In this document: positions 33,408 through 44,313 of the stretch, piece after piece | How the letters are laid out: every line of letters starts with the position of its first letter | Position numbering within the stretch: the first letter of the stretch is position 1 | DNA from: Neoceratodus forsteri | Lineage: Eukaryota > Chordata > Ceratodontiformes > Ceratodontidae | Direction: 5' to 3' | DNA: 64,000 nucleotides | NCBI GenBank assembly: GCA_016271365.2 | Contig: CM057451.1 | Coordinates: forward strand, 368,921,501 to 368,985,500 | Position numbers and translations under genes: made by a program | The notes under the pieces: generated by a model | Seen by the model: the letters and a program-made list of their open reading frames with translations, nothing else | Databases searched by the model: none | What the model was told of the DNA's origin: nothing

Positions 33408-33794
33408 ATATTTATAATAGGAATATTTAGTTTTATTTTTAGATTGTGTTCTTTAATAAGGTGAACAAAATATTTATTATGTATAAATTAGATATAATAA
33501 TATAAGTGTATAGATAGGGTTTATTCTAATACTTAGATGTTTGTAATTGATTGGTGGAGGTGTTTGATTGTTGAACCAATGAATTTGTATTATGTCACTA
33601 TGACGTCAGACATGATTTAGTATTTAAATCTTGTGTGTTTCTGTGATGTTTTTAGCTTTTGATAAAGGACCATTGTCCGAAACGCGTCAAGTGTATCTGG
33701 GTGCAATAAATAATTTTTAAAGAGAAGCTCTGTGTCCAGCCACTTTTGGGTATGTGAGTGCGCCAGCTCTTCAGAGACAAAACTATACAAAACC

Positions 33795-34045
33795 CTTTAC
33801 ATGTATTTTTCAGCTCAGGTTAGCAACCCCTATGCTCCTGTATGAATACTGGACAATTTTCTGTCTTTCAACCTTCTCTTGTTCTCTCTCTCACTCTGTA
33901 TGTCCCATCACTGATGTGCACCTATCACAATATAGTACTTGACTGATTCTGGCTAGGACACAGTGCTAGCTCTATGCATTGCTGAAATTGAAACATAATG
34001 CATCGTAGTTCCATACATCATAGAATATGTTGTTCAGAAAATTAA
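33795..34045. other. Short unassigned stretch
   Basis: Between the Penelope pair and the THAP exon donor. Nothing recognised. Confidence 0.4.
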
Positions 34046-34051
34046 GCTCAC

Positions 34052-34450
34052 TTGGTGAACCATTATCTTATCCACAGCACAACGTTTTCTTCTAGGTGCA
34101 TCATCTGATGTTCCACTATCATCATACACACGCTTATACTCATTTGTAGCAAGAGGTTTGGTTCTCTTTATTACAGGACGTACAGATGGGATAGCATATT
34201 TTTCAAGCTGTAGGTATTTAGCAAACCCCATTTTGAACTGCATATGGTTGCTGAATGAATCTGGTGTAAAATGAGCAGAGCATATGGTAGGTGCCAGGGC
34301 ATGCTGCCAATCCCACTCCCTGTCCAGTTGCACAAAATTAACCAATTTCTTAAAACACTGGGGTGACTTGTCTCTCTTGGGAAACTCAAATAATGAAACC
34401 TGTGCTGAAGGCTTGTTACTGCAGCCTGCCACGACACAATAATTCACCAT
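34052..34450 (-). CDS. THAP zinc-finger exon (N-terminus)
   Basis: The chosen ATG at 34450 has a good Kozak context (AAAATGG) and gives the usual M-x-x-x-C THAP start. A Met four codons upstream is less likely. The THAP signature is complete: Cys5, Cys10, Cys57 and His60 (C2CH), Trp48, HFTPDSF, and the closing A-I-P-S-V with Pro88. It is a sequence-specific DNA-binding finger found in host regulators and in P-element and Kolobok transposases. After the finger comes a charged linker with PRRKRC (possible nuclear signal). The frame reaches HQ and then a good donor CCAA|GTGAGC (34051) in phase 0, 133 codons. I interpret it as exon 1 of the gene whose later exons lie at 13.4-1.9 kb. Linkage across 20 kb is inference. 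Confidence 0.85.
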
Positions 34451-34469
34451 TTTTTGGTGCAAATACTAT

Positions 34470-35570
34470 TCACATGAGAAAGTTGCTGTGACTATCACTA
34501 AGATGACACAGTCCTGAAGCTGTAATACAGGTTCACAGCTTATGGCAGAGTACAGTTATGGGTGAATAAAAAGCTAAAAATGTACTCAGATATTCACTAT
34601 GCTTTCTAAATAAAAAGTATGTCAAACAGACTTATGGCACCAAAAATACCCATACTGTGACACAGTACAAGTACTGTGATTACAGCACTGCAGCACTATA
34701 CGATACTTAGCCTGTAAACACAGTGATGTGAACTTGAAGGAAAAAAGTAATCGAATTACATGTATTCCTGTATGAAAGGCACAGAACAGCAACAATTATA
34801 TAGTCAATCTTTATACCAATAATAAGACTGATAATTACTATTCTGGGCCACTGCATGACAAAGGCATGTATGTCTCACAGAAAACTACACTGACTCACTA
34901 CACAGCAAGAACAATGGCAGATGATACTGTAGTACCACTTTTCACAGTGCAGGATAACACTCAGCAATATGCAGTAAAACTGTATACAGGTAATGTGTCA
35001 GCACCACAATGACAGGGACTGCACAAGGGAAGCAAGGCAGACTGAAGGGGAACACAGGTTACCACACCAAACTCAAAAATCGCAAGTAAATCTAAGCAAG
35101 TCTTTCCCTTTGCTGCAATGTATATCTATGAATGCTGCCAGATAAATAAAATTAACACAGCAATGTCACAGCACAGATCAGGATATACATGAGACTGTGA
35201 GAAAGCTAGCTCTGCAAAACCTTGACACTCACTGCCTAATATAAGCTGTTGCAAACAGCATGAAAAAAATGAAGGATATGCAGCACAGTCTGTCCCCAAA
35301 CCAGCACTCAACATCATAAGCCCCCCAAAATAATTGTTTTAATATCCTTCACCATATGATCACACAGCACAGATACACACTTCAAATGTAGGTGCCAATG
35401 AATACACTTTTCCCGCATTTGCAGTGATACCTGGCATGAAGTGTCATGGAGCAGCCGCAATGCATTCTGGGAACGGCTGCTGAACGTAAACACAGAAGAT
35501 ACAGTAAAAACGAAGGCATACCAAATAAAGTCATAACTCAGCACAGGAATGTCCGATTTCAATAATTTTT
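34470..35570. other. Region upstream of the THAP exon
   Basis: This would hold the promoter or 5' UTR of the THAP gene. No CpG-rich block or convincing TATA element is seen. No repeat was identified. Confidence 0.35.
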
Positions 35571-35579
35571 TTTAAATTT

Positions 35580-36360
35580 TGAACCGCAAAGCCTCCTCTA
35601 TTTACTCATGCACAGCAATGCTGGTAAATGATACCTTACAACTTTACTTTAAGAAGTGTGCAGAATATAAGTACTCTGCTCTATCTGCCTTGCTGCATGC
35701 CTTTTGTCATCCTATCTGGACCTATTACATCAAACGTTACCTGCTATTCCTATTACAGACTTCAATTCACCTAACTTCTTTTTTACTGCCTTCATTGATC
35801 TTCACTATGATGTTAACACCTCTTGTTTTTCTGTTTCCCTATTTTCCTCTCTTCACCCTACCACAACCTGCTGTTTTTTCCTCTAACTACTCACTGTTTT
35901 CCTCTCCTCTTCACCAGCTTTCCCCTCCTTCTCAATACCTGCTCTCCCCCACTTGCCTTAGTGACCGCTGAGTCAATTTCTTCCTGCTCCTTGGCTTCAC
36001 CTTGAAACTGTTTAGTGCCTTCTGTCCCTTTTCTCCTCCTGTTCTTCCTCATTTTCTTTATCCCTCTTCCCCTCCTCCAGGCAGCAAAATTGTGTTTTAA
36101 AGCTCTTTGTCAGTCTACTACTTTTGTTAGCAGGCAACATTGCAATTAATCTTGGCCGCATTACACTTTTGCCTTTGCAACTTCCTAAAGGTTTGAGGGT
36201 GGCTCATTTAAACATCCATAGCTTTCTCCCTAAAATTGACTAGTTAATACCTGTTATACTTAACCTCCGGCTGGATGTACTAGTTTTATCTGAAACCTGG
36301 CTCTCCTCTATGGTCCAGAATTCTGATGTAAATACACCTGTGTGTAAGCCCCCCTCTCCT
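35580..36360 (+). mobile_element. L2-type LINE 5' fragment with decayed 2A-like motif
   Basis: A plus-strand T/C-rich leader leads to LLLAGNIAINLGR (36121-36159), a decayed form of the GDIELNPGP 2A motif. It continues KGLRVAHLNIHSFLPKID (EN start), a TAG, then LDVLVLSETWLSS. The fragment ends near 36360. The 3' remainder is missing, so this is a 3'-truncated or rearranged piece. Confidence 0.7.
36133..36159 (+). other. Decayed 2A-like motif
   Basis: Encodes GNIAINLGR, aligned to the consensus GDxExNPGP. Four key positions are changed (D to N, E to A, both final Pro lost). It should be non-functional. Confidence 0.5.
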
Positions 36361-36369
36361 TCCCTGTCT

Positions 36370-37760
36370 AGGGGTATTTGAAGATGGTAAGTTTGTGGGG
36401 GCACATTACTGCCAAAATAGAATCCACATACCTGGTCGGCCTGGCTTACCAGACCCGATGGAACTGGGGTGCCCTCGAACCTCCAGAGTGCAGAGCTGGT
36501 ACACTGGAGATGACGAAGAATGCTGACCTTCACCTGCCTGGCCTTGACAACTTCACCTGGAGGCCTTTGTAGACTGTTTTCATCAGGCAGGCCTCTCAAC
36601 ATCTCCTCGAAGTTCCTCTGGTTCTCCTGAAGCACACCCTGGAACACACTGGGAGCTGGGCTATGGAAGCAAACTTTTTTTCAGCAGCAAACAGTGCTTC
36701 CAACAAATGAGGCAAACACTTCAGTTGCAGAAACAGGGGATCCCAATTAATGAATTGTTAATAACACAGGAGCAGTCACTCCATGGAGCAGTAAAACACA
36801 AGTTGCTCTGGACCGAGGGGTCACATCAGAAGCTAGAAGGTTACTCTGGACCAAAAAGGTCACATTAGAAGCTGAACAGTACTCTGGACTGAGGGGTCAT
36901 ATTAGACATAATATCCAGGTAGCCACCTATGATCGCGACAGCCCACAGACCAAACACAGGCACCTTATCCATGACCCAAATAAGGCCTTTAATAGCAGGC
37001 AGCATCAGTTCTTCTTTCTACTCTCTCAATCCTCCTTTAGGAAGACGGGCCTCTAGGGGATGTCTGACCCAACTACGACCCCCCTCACTATCTGCTTCTA
37101 CTCTCACTGAATCCCAGATCACACACCTCTGGAGGGATGACTGTCCACCCGCACAGCCACCCTCACACAGCAGACTCCTTTTGGGCACAGAGTCAAGAAC
37201 TAAACAGTCAGGTCACAGGGGCAGCTAGGACCAGGGACTGTCCACTCTCCTGGGTCCCAAACTGGACCCCCTCACCTCAGTGCCCAGTCCTTTTCGATGT
37301 CCTCATTATCAAGACAGAAAGCCCTTCCATGAGGTTCCCGTGTAGCAATGGCCCTATGATGGCACAGGTCCACTCTGTCCCTCACAAGGACTACTCTGCA
37401 TTCTAGCCTCAAACCACAGAGCTCCACGGAAATGGCAGCTGCCACTTCTTTTCTCCGACTGCTGCACTAACACTTAAACAAACAAAAAGAACAAATGCGG
37501 TTACATGGCCAGGCGGGCAAACGCTCCGCTCTGACCTCTCTCTCACCTCTGGCTCCTCTCGAATCTACCATTTCTCACTCTGCATTCCCTTTTATCTACT
37601 CTGATAAAAGACACCACAACTCTGTTTGCTCCCTATGCTCTACAGGACTTGTAGTCCCAATTCAAACTATTTACAGTGCCCCACACGGTACCAGCTGGCA
37701 CCAAAACTACTCTTTCTGAAATGAGCAACTGCTCCTTTGCTGTTCCTTTAAATTCCTCAT
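36370..37760 (-). mobile_element. Possible LTR-retroelement 5' region (leader plus gag-like start)
   Basis: On the minus strand, sequence near 37700-37600 (GGACTACAAGTCCTG, GATAAAAGG) looks like an LTR U3 with TATA-like box. Farther on, a frame at 36647-36370 begins near FQGVLQENQRNFEEML, a coiled-coil-like start seen in some Ty3-type gag proteins. No matching second LTR, primer-binding site or pol is found. Treat as a hypothesis. Confidence 0.25.
36806..36915. repeat. 38-bp tandem repeat, about 2.8 copies
   Basis: CTCTGGACC/T units start at 36806, 36844 and 36882, each followed by GAGGGGTCACAT-like text. Confidence 0.85.
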
Positions 37761-40025
37761 AGCTGGCTGCCATGCATGTGCAGTGCGTGTGGTCCACCAT
37801 TTCTATTTACATTAATTATTTATTTAATTTTCTAATGCGGTGCCGAGTCTGACCAGCCTGAACACTGGACCCAAGATCACCACTGTGCCCTGCGGTGCAG
37901 AACAAGTGCCCCACTGCTGAGCCTGACCCTGCAGAGGCCAAGACAGCAGGAATGAATGGCCGCAACTGCAAACCGCACCACAGGGCCACAATGTGCGACT
38001 CCCACCCAGAGTCACGGAACAACCAGCGTCGAGGGGAGGCTGGAGCACTGAGCTCCAAAGGTAAACCCATTTGGGGGGATTACATGTGTAAGTATCCCCT
38101 TTTGGGGATGCTTACTATAGTGAGCTTTTCCTCCTTTTTTCCTATTTTTGGTAATGGGACTGGCCTGCCCGTTGATTGGGTGGAGCTAGTCCTCCTTGGG
38201 GTATTTAATGGGTGCTTTATGCCTGTAAATGGGGAGGCCAGTGGGAAAAGGAGAGATCAGAACTTCTAGTGTGGATTGGGACACTGGTCCCGGCCTGTTC
38301 AGGCTCTGCGGGATTGAGTCTGCTCATAGAGGTGTGGGGGGGCCAAGAAATCTACAGTGCATCTGGTACTGAGCCCATTTATTGGAGCTGTGGCCTGGGG
38401 AGTCTTTTGGAGCCCATCTACATGCACCGCAGCACTGGGGAGGGAGTTTGGGCCCAGAATAGGGAAATTTGTCTTGTGTAGGAGTATGGTGCAGTGGGGG
38501 CAGTGCAAGGGTGGCAGCTTGTGCCACAAGGACTGTGGTGGCAGCCCATCCCCCCCATACCTGTGTGGCAGTCTGCACCATCTGGGACAGCCTACAGGGA
38601 GTGATTGGTGGTGCCTGGTGCATCCCTCGGATCACCAGCTTTTGGTATGCATGGGGATGACTGGGGCCCAGGTGCCTTAGACTATGGGTCGCAGGAAGAA
38701 TGGTGATTGGATTGAAAGTGCTGCAGCCTGTGAGGTGCCACCACGAACATGCAAGGTGAAGAGCTGTAGGCCTTGTATCAAGCAATAGTTTTGGGAGGCC
38801 GAGAACTGAAAAGAGACCTGTGTTTGTGCTGCTATCAAAATGCCATTCTGAGCCCCTCGGCTCTGCGAGGACCTAGCATCATGGCCTTCTCAGCCAGAAG
38901 ATTGGTGTTGTGGCTCTGTGGCACAGATATTGTGTCCTTCCAGCTCTTGCCGTACCCACAGCTCCCAGGAGCCATGTGATTCTGTTGGCCTTTAACAAAT
39001 TCATTTGTTACTGTTAACTTTTACTTCAGCATGGTCTACTCCTGATTTATGAACTGTGACACTTGCTTATTAGAGACCATCTTGTCCCTACAGCTTGGGA
39101 CTTCGCCTGCCTGCACCTTATTTCTGCCTGTGCTCAGCGACCACCTGTGGGGACCCATTTTATTTATATATATATTTTTTATTATGTTCGCTTGCATGCA
39201 TGTGCAAGAAACATATTGGGGCAGCTTGCTGCAGTAGTGAGTTGTGGAGGTGCGGCAGTGTTGTTGCCAATGCAGGCAGCCCATTTTGGGGATGGTCTGT
39301 GTGGCACCAATAGAGGATCACACTGTCCATGACAGCAGTAGTGTAGCTTGCCACCAACTTGAAACAAACTGGTTGCTGCAATCAGGGAGCGCCCCATCAC
39401 CAACAAACAGCTGTTTTTGCGGGGCGGTCCCTGACTGCAGCAGAAAATTTTACAGCTGCATTGTCCAGTGTCCTCTTTCAATAAACATGGTGGTGGCTTC
39501 TCTGTCTGCCTCTCACAGTCCCCACAAAGCCAACAGACAGCCGCTGCCTCTCACAGTCCCTGTTAAATCTGATGAGGGTGCCAAATCCCCCTGTTGGCAT
39601 GCCCCCTTCCCAGTTCATTTGCCGACAGGGTAGCCCAGTCCCTGTTGGCATGATGCCCCCCATTAGTTCTGTGCTGAGGGGGTGCCCAATCCCCCTCGGC
39701 TCATGTTCTTCCTCCCCCAAGCACACTGTATGGCTGACAGGGGTGCCATATCCCCATCGGCTCTAGTCCCCCCCCCAACAAACACCTAGGTTGCATGCTG
39801 GGAGCCCACCACAGTGTGCCAAAAACATCCCGCATTGTCTTTTTTTGTTTAAATCCAGTTAAAAGAAAATGGTCCCTTACTGAGTCCCTCCCTCCCCTGA
39901 CCTGCACTGACCATCTGCGCACCCCACCACCCCACACCCCTCATCCCATACTTACATCTGGAGCCCAGCACAACAATCTTCAGTGGACCGTGAACTTGTC
40001 TGCACTCTTCAAAGCCGACCGCGGA
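37761..40025. other. Unassigned GC-moderate sequence
   Basis: Many short overlapping open frames but no family signature. A small perfect-looking hairpin TAAGTATCCCC-TTTT-GGGGATGCTTA lies near 38089-38114. Confidence 0.35.
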
Positions 40026-40029
40026 CTGA

Positions 40030-41450
40030 AGAAATGCCGATAGGCTGTATAATAGCATAAATGTTTTTTTTTTTCAACTTATGTGGATATCGCGACCATT
40101 TTTTTGACTTTTGGCACCACATTTTCAACATGAGGTTCTTGAGACCCCTCCTCATGAATTCAATCACTGTCATGGTGTTATTTGGCCCTGAAAGGTGATT
40201 TTGTGGTCACTGCACGGAATCACCTTTGGGACTGATTAATGAAATGACAGTGCCACTGTTCATGAGGTGGGCTCTCAAAAACCCTATGTTGCAAATTTGA
40301 TGAAAAATCCCCAAAAATGACTGTTACAAGCGTGCTTTGCACAGTTTCCACACACACTCATAACTTGGCGAATTTGTAATATTTTCACTCCAGATTTTCA
40401 ACATTGGCATTTTTTCACACCTCCTTATTAACAGTACAGCTGTCATTTTTCACATTCTGGCTGAAATGTGTTTTTGCACTTCCCAAGCAGAATAGCACAG
40501 TCGCTGTGGGAAATCAGTGTTCGGGACAGATTAAGAAAATCACAGTGACACTGTTCATGAGCAGAGGTCCTAAAATGCCTATATTGAAAATTTGGTGACA
40601 AAAGTCCATAAAATGACTGTGTTACAGGTGTGCGTTGCGCAGTTTCTACGCACCCTCATAACTGCAAATGTGTAATGTTTTCACTCCATATTTTCAACAT
40701 TGGCATTTTTTCACACCTCCTAATGAACAGTACAGCTGTCATTTTACACATCCCCTCCGAAATGTGTTTTCGCACTTCTGGAGCAGAATAACACGGCTGC
40801 TGTGAGAAATCAGTGTTCAGGACAGATTAAGAAAATCATAGTGACAGTGTTCATGAGCAGAGGTCACGAAATGCCAATGTTGACAATTTGGAGAAATAAT
40901 TTCACAAAATGTTTTTTTTTAGTTGTTTAACCAGGAATAGCACACTAAGCTGAAAGCTTTTTCACAGGAGCAACCTGGGAGCACAAGGAAGTTAAGTGAC
41001 TTGCTCAGGGTCACACAGTATGCAAGTGGAAGCTGTGGGATTCAAACCCAGCTCTGGTCTGCTGAATGTCACCAGATTTGCAGCTCAGAGCACTGTGCTA
41101 TACTGCCTCCGATGACTAAATGACTGTGTTACGAGCATGCGTTGCACAGTTTCCACATATGTTCAGAAGTTAAAGCATTTTTAATATTTTCACTCCAGAT
41201 TTTCAACATTGCCATCTCTTCACACCTCTCTATGAATGGAACAGCTGTCATTCTTCACATCCTGCCTGATCTGTGTTTTCGCACATCTGGCGCAGAATGT
41301 CACGGTTGCTATGGGAAATCAAAGTTCGGGACACAATAACAAAATCACAGTGCCACTGTTCATGAGCAGAGGTCCTAAATGCTTTCATGAGGTGGGGGGT
41401 CACAAAAAGGCCATGTTGAATATTTGTAGTGCAAATACCAACAAAAGCCC
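40030..41450. repeat. Satellite-like array of ~296-bp units, about four copies
   Basis: Units are anchored by TGACTGTGTTAC-type strings at about 40318, 40614 and 41121. Subtracting the inserted SINE from the last interval also gives about 296. Shared landmarks within each unit are TTTTCACTCCAGATTTTCAA, CACACCTCC, ACAGCTGTCATT and CACTGTTCATGAGCAGAGG. A diverged unit precedes (40030-40317). Copies differ by roughly 15-20% by eye. Non-coding. Confidence 0.85.
40912..41117 (-). mobile_element. MIR-like CORE-SINE inserted in the satellite
   Basis: On the minus strand: tRNA-like head GGAGGCAGTATAGCACAGTG, consensus-like B box GGGTTTGAATCCC, CORE stretch TGTGTGACCCTGAGCAAGTC followed by ACTTAACTTCC, then a LINE-type tail TTCCTGGTTAAACAACTAAA ending in A's. 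Flanks share only AAATG (40907-40911, 41118-41122), a short candidate duplication. The surrounding 296-bp unit continues exactly across it. The tail matches the LINE 3' end at 62472-62528. Confidence 0.85.
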
Positions 41451-42205
41451 GGGGCATTAAGGTTTCTAACCATACAGTCCCACCGTGCACAGACTGACAA
41501 GCATCAGGGGTGTGCCTTTGGATTTCCAGCTGTAATGCTCACACCATTCCACCCCCAACCCTCACCCTGAAGCCACTGACAGGCATTGAGATGTGCCTTG
41601 GACTCTTTGGCCCCAGACTTCACCCCATTCTCCTATACTGCACTCATTTCAGTGTATGTCCTTATGAAATGGGGTGACTGTGAAGCCGAACACCCCAAGG
41701 CACACCTCAACACTTGTCGGGTGTCTACAGGATAGGGTGAGGAAATACCATGAGAATTATGGGCGACGACCCAAAGGCACACTCCGATGCCTGACCATCT
41801 CTGCAGGGTGGGGGTTGGGTTGGCATGAGTTCAGTACTTCTCTGCCATTCCTATTCTTCATCTGTCTAACTCCTGCAAGTTCAATGCTAATATCAGCAAG
41901 CAAACATTCGGCACTGACAAATGCTTGCCTATTTCAGTTTCGGAATTACAACCTTTAAGCCAAATTGGCTCTTTTACAAAGGCTCCAAGTCAGAAGAAGA
42001 ACAGACAAAACAGTACAATTTACATCCTATGACAAGAACATACAACAGCCAAATGACAAGACTATTTTACAAGCGAGATAAATGTGGAGTATAACCTCAA
42101 ATACAAATACTTTTATTACAGAAATATCTCTAGTCTATAGGTCTAGTTACTAAGTGCAGGTTGCTTGTAGTTGGCAGCCAAAATTGGCTTTGTCAAAGAA
42201 AAGGG
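41451..42205. other. Unassigned sequence
   Basis: No coding or repeat signal identified. Confidence 0.4.
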
Positions 42206-42323
42206 GAAACACAGAAACATAGACTTTGATGGCAGATAAGGACCGCTTGGCCCACCTAGTCTGCCCATTTCCCTACCTACAGGATAAGCTGCAGATCTTA
42301 GTTAACCAACAGCCTATTTCTTC

Positions 42324-44214
42324 CTACCCCCCCCTCACAAGAATTGCCTTATGTCTGTCCCATGCATTCTTGAATTCTCCCATAGTTTTAGACCCCACAA
42401 CATCCTTAGGAAGGCTGTTCCATGCATCCACCATCCTCTCCTTGAAAAAAAAATACGTCCTCACATTGCCCCTGAGCCGTCCCCCCATTATCTTCAAATT
42501 GTGTCCCCTTGTTCTTGAAAATCTCTTTTTCTGAAAGATGCTACCCTCTTGGGCTTTGTTGATTCCACTGAGGTACTTAAAAGTTTCTATCATGTCCCCC
42601 CTCTCCCTCCTTTCCTCAAGGGTATACATATTAAGCTCCTTTAGTCTCTCCTCATATGGCTTCTCTTGCAGACCCTGCACCATTTTAGTTGCCATCCTCT
42701 GGACTGCCTCCATCCTATGTCCTTGCAGAGATGGGGTCTCCAGAACTGGACGCAGTACTCTAGATGGGGTTTCACCAACTCTCTGTACAGAGGGATAACA
42801 ATTTCCTGTTTTCTGCTGGTGATGCCTCTCCCTATACATCCCAGTATCCCCCCAGCCTTCCCTACTGCCTTCTCACATTGCTTGCCTACCTTAAGGTCAT
42901 TTGATATGATTACCTCCAGGTCCCTTTCCATTTTTGTTGTTGTTACTACCCCCCCCCCATTGTGTAATCTTCCCCTGGGTTTTTGTTTCCCATGAACATT
43001 ATTTTGTATTTCTTTGCATTGAATCCAAGCTGCCATACTTCTGACCACTCCTCCAACCTTGCCAAGTCCCTTCTCATGCTTTCCACACCTCCTTGTGTAT
43101 CAACCTTGTTGCAGATCTTTGTGTCATCTGCAAAGAGGCATATTTTTCCTTCCTGTCCCTCTGCAATGTCACTTATAAAGACATTAAAAAGGACTGGACC
43201 CAGTACTGAACCCTGTGGTACCCCACTAGTAACCCCCCTTTCTTTAGAGTGGACTCCATTTACAGTTACTTTCTGTGCCCTGTTGTCCAGCCAATGTTTT
43301 ACCCAGGCTGCCACCCTGGGATCCACTCCCAGGCTGGTTAATTTGATTATTAATCTTTTGTGTGGGACTGTGTCAAATGCCTTTCTAAAGTCTAGGTAGG
43401 CCATGTCCACAGCTCCTCCCTGGTCTACTACTTTGGTCACCCAGTCAAAGAAATCAATTAGATTCATCTGGCATGACCTTCCCACTGTGAACCCATGCTG
43501 CCTTGGGTCCTGTGCCCCACTGGCCTCTAGGTACTCAACAGTTCTTTCCTTCAGAAGTGATTCCATCACTTTCCCTACCACAGAGGTCAAACTGACAGGT
43601 CTGTAGTTTCCTGCTTCTGTCTTGCTCCCATTTTTGTGAAGGGGAATCACATCCACCTTCCTCCAGTCCTCGGGTACCACAACATCCTCCCATTTGTTAA
43701 AAAGGGTAGTCCGTGGTATCATTAGTTCTCCCCTTAATTCTTTTAGAATTCTGGGGTGAATTCCATCAGGCCCCACTGCTTTTTCCACCTTCAGTTTTAG
43801 GAGTTCTTTCAGAACCCTTTCTTCTGTGAAAGGACTGGGATTGACCCCCCTATCCAGAGTGCTTCTGTTAATTGGATTAGGCACCTCCCCCTCCTCCTCT
43901 TTTGTGAATACTGAACAGAAGTATTCATTCAGTATCCCTGCTTTTTCACTGTCCGTCTCTGCCCACCCACCGTCCATTCTATTCAGCCTCACTATCCCTC
44001 CCTTTATCTTTCTATACTCCCTGATGTACCTATAAATGGTTTTATCCCCCTTCTTAACCGAGTTGGCTATTTTTTCCTCAGTTTGGACCTTTGCTATTCT
44101 GACTGCCTTCCCCACTTCCTTTTGCTTTAACTGGTATAGTTCTTTGTCCTGCTCCTTCTGTGTTTCCTCATACTTCCTAAATGCTATCTTTTTCTCCCTA
44201 ACCTTCCCCACCAC
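42324..44214 (-). pseudogene. CR1 ORF2 reverse transcriptase and C-terminus
   Basis: A 422-codon frame (44214-42946) holds the linker (EYFCSVFTKEEEGE), fingers (AVGPDGIHPRILKEL, NYRPVSLTSVVGK, QHGFTVGRSCQMNL), motif A AYLDFRKAFDTVPHKRL, motif B GVTSGVPQGSVLGPVLF and active site CLFADDTKI near residue 360. All catalytic Asp are intact. The thumb and C-terminus continue in two other frames (42641-43048: VGKAGGILGCIGRGI; 42324-42839: ERMVDAWNSLPKDVV). The first shift lies near the C-run at 42950-42960. Confidence 0.9.
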
Positions 44215-44313
44215 CTCTTTTGAGAACCATAGTGGCTTTTTCTTTCATTTTGATTTGTTTATTTGCTTCACACAAAGGCTTGTTGCCTCTGTGACGGCAG
44301 TTTTGATGTTTTC

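Larger units (their letters stand above)
31749..33794. mobile_element. Penelope-like element: two inverted partial copies with shared flank duplication
   Basis: Two copies diverge from a centre near 32855. The left one (minus) spans 31820-32864 and the right one (plus) spans 32850-33778. Their outer ~765 bp form a near-perfect inverted repeat (31820-32590 against 33012-33777). A 15-bp string AAACTATACAAAACC flanks the whole at 31749-31763 and 33780-33794, consistent with one insertion event, although about 56 extra bases follow the left copy. Penelope-like elements carry RT plus GIY-YIG endonuclease and often insert as complex inverted or tandem copies. Confidence 0.85.
1946..34450 (-). pseudogene. 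THAP-domain, transposase-derived gene (Kolobok-like family), multi-exon, possibly decayed
   Basis: Overall span of a minus-strand gene assembled from separate exon entries. The N-terminal exon carries a C2CH THAP DNA-binding finger. Downstream exons carry MDRHRQI, YDIWHIAKG, NNQVYW, LSPHHQT, KAFHS and AALHYNEN motifs in that order. I recall this order from a large vertebrate family of THAP-plus-DDE-like proteins related to Kolobok transposases; the name is from memory. Four consecutive exons join with compatible phases if one extra A is removed from each of two A-runs. Introns contain LINEs, SINEs, hAT elements and a Penelope pair, so the gene is not itself a compact mobile element now. Damage comprises two +1 A-run shifts, one TAG, a non-AG acceptor and a K where the family usually has E. 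Middle exons between 13.4 and 34 kb are largely unplaced. Confidence 0.7.

Noticed and set aside
36240..36647. 135-codon minus frame as a host gene
   Set aside because: Its lower part is antisense to the LINE EN start at 36.2-36.3 kb; only the first ~90 codons could mean anything, and those are reported as a weak gag-like hint.
38324..38785. 153-codon minus frame
   Set aside because: Composition follows C-rich DNA, overlapping frames on the other strand, and no recognisable domain.
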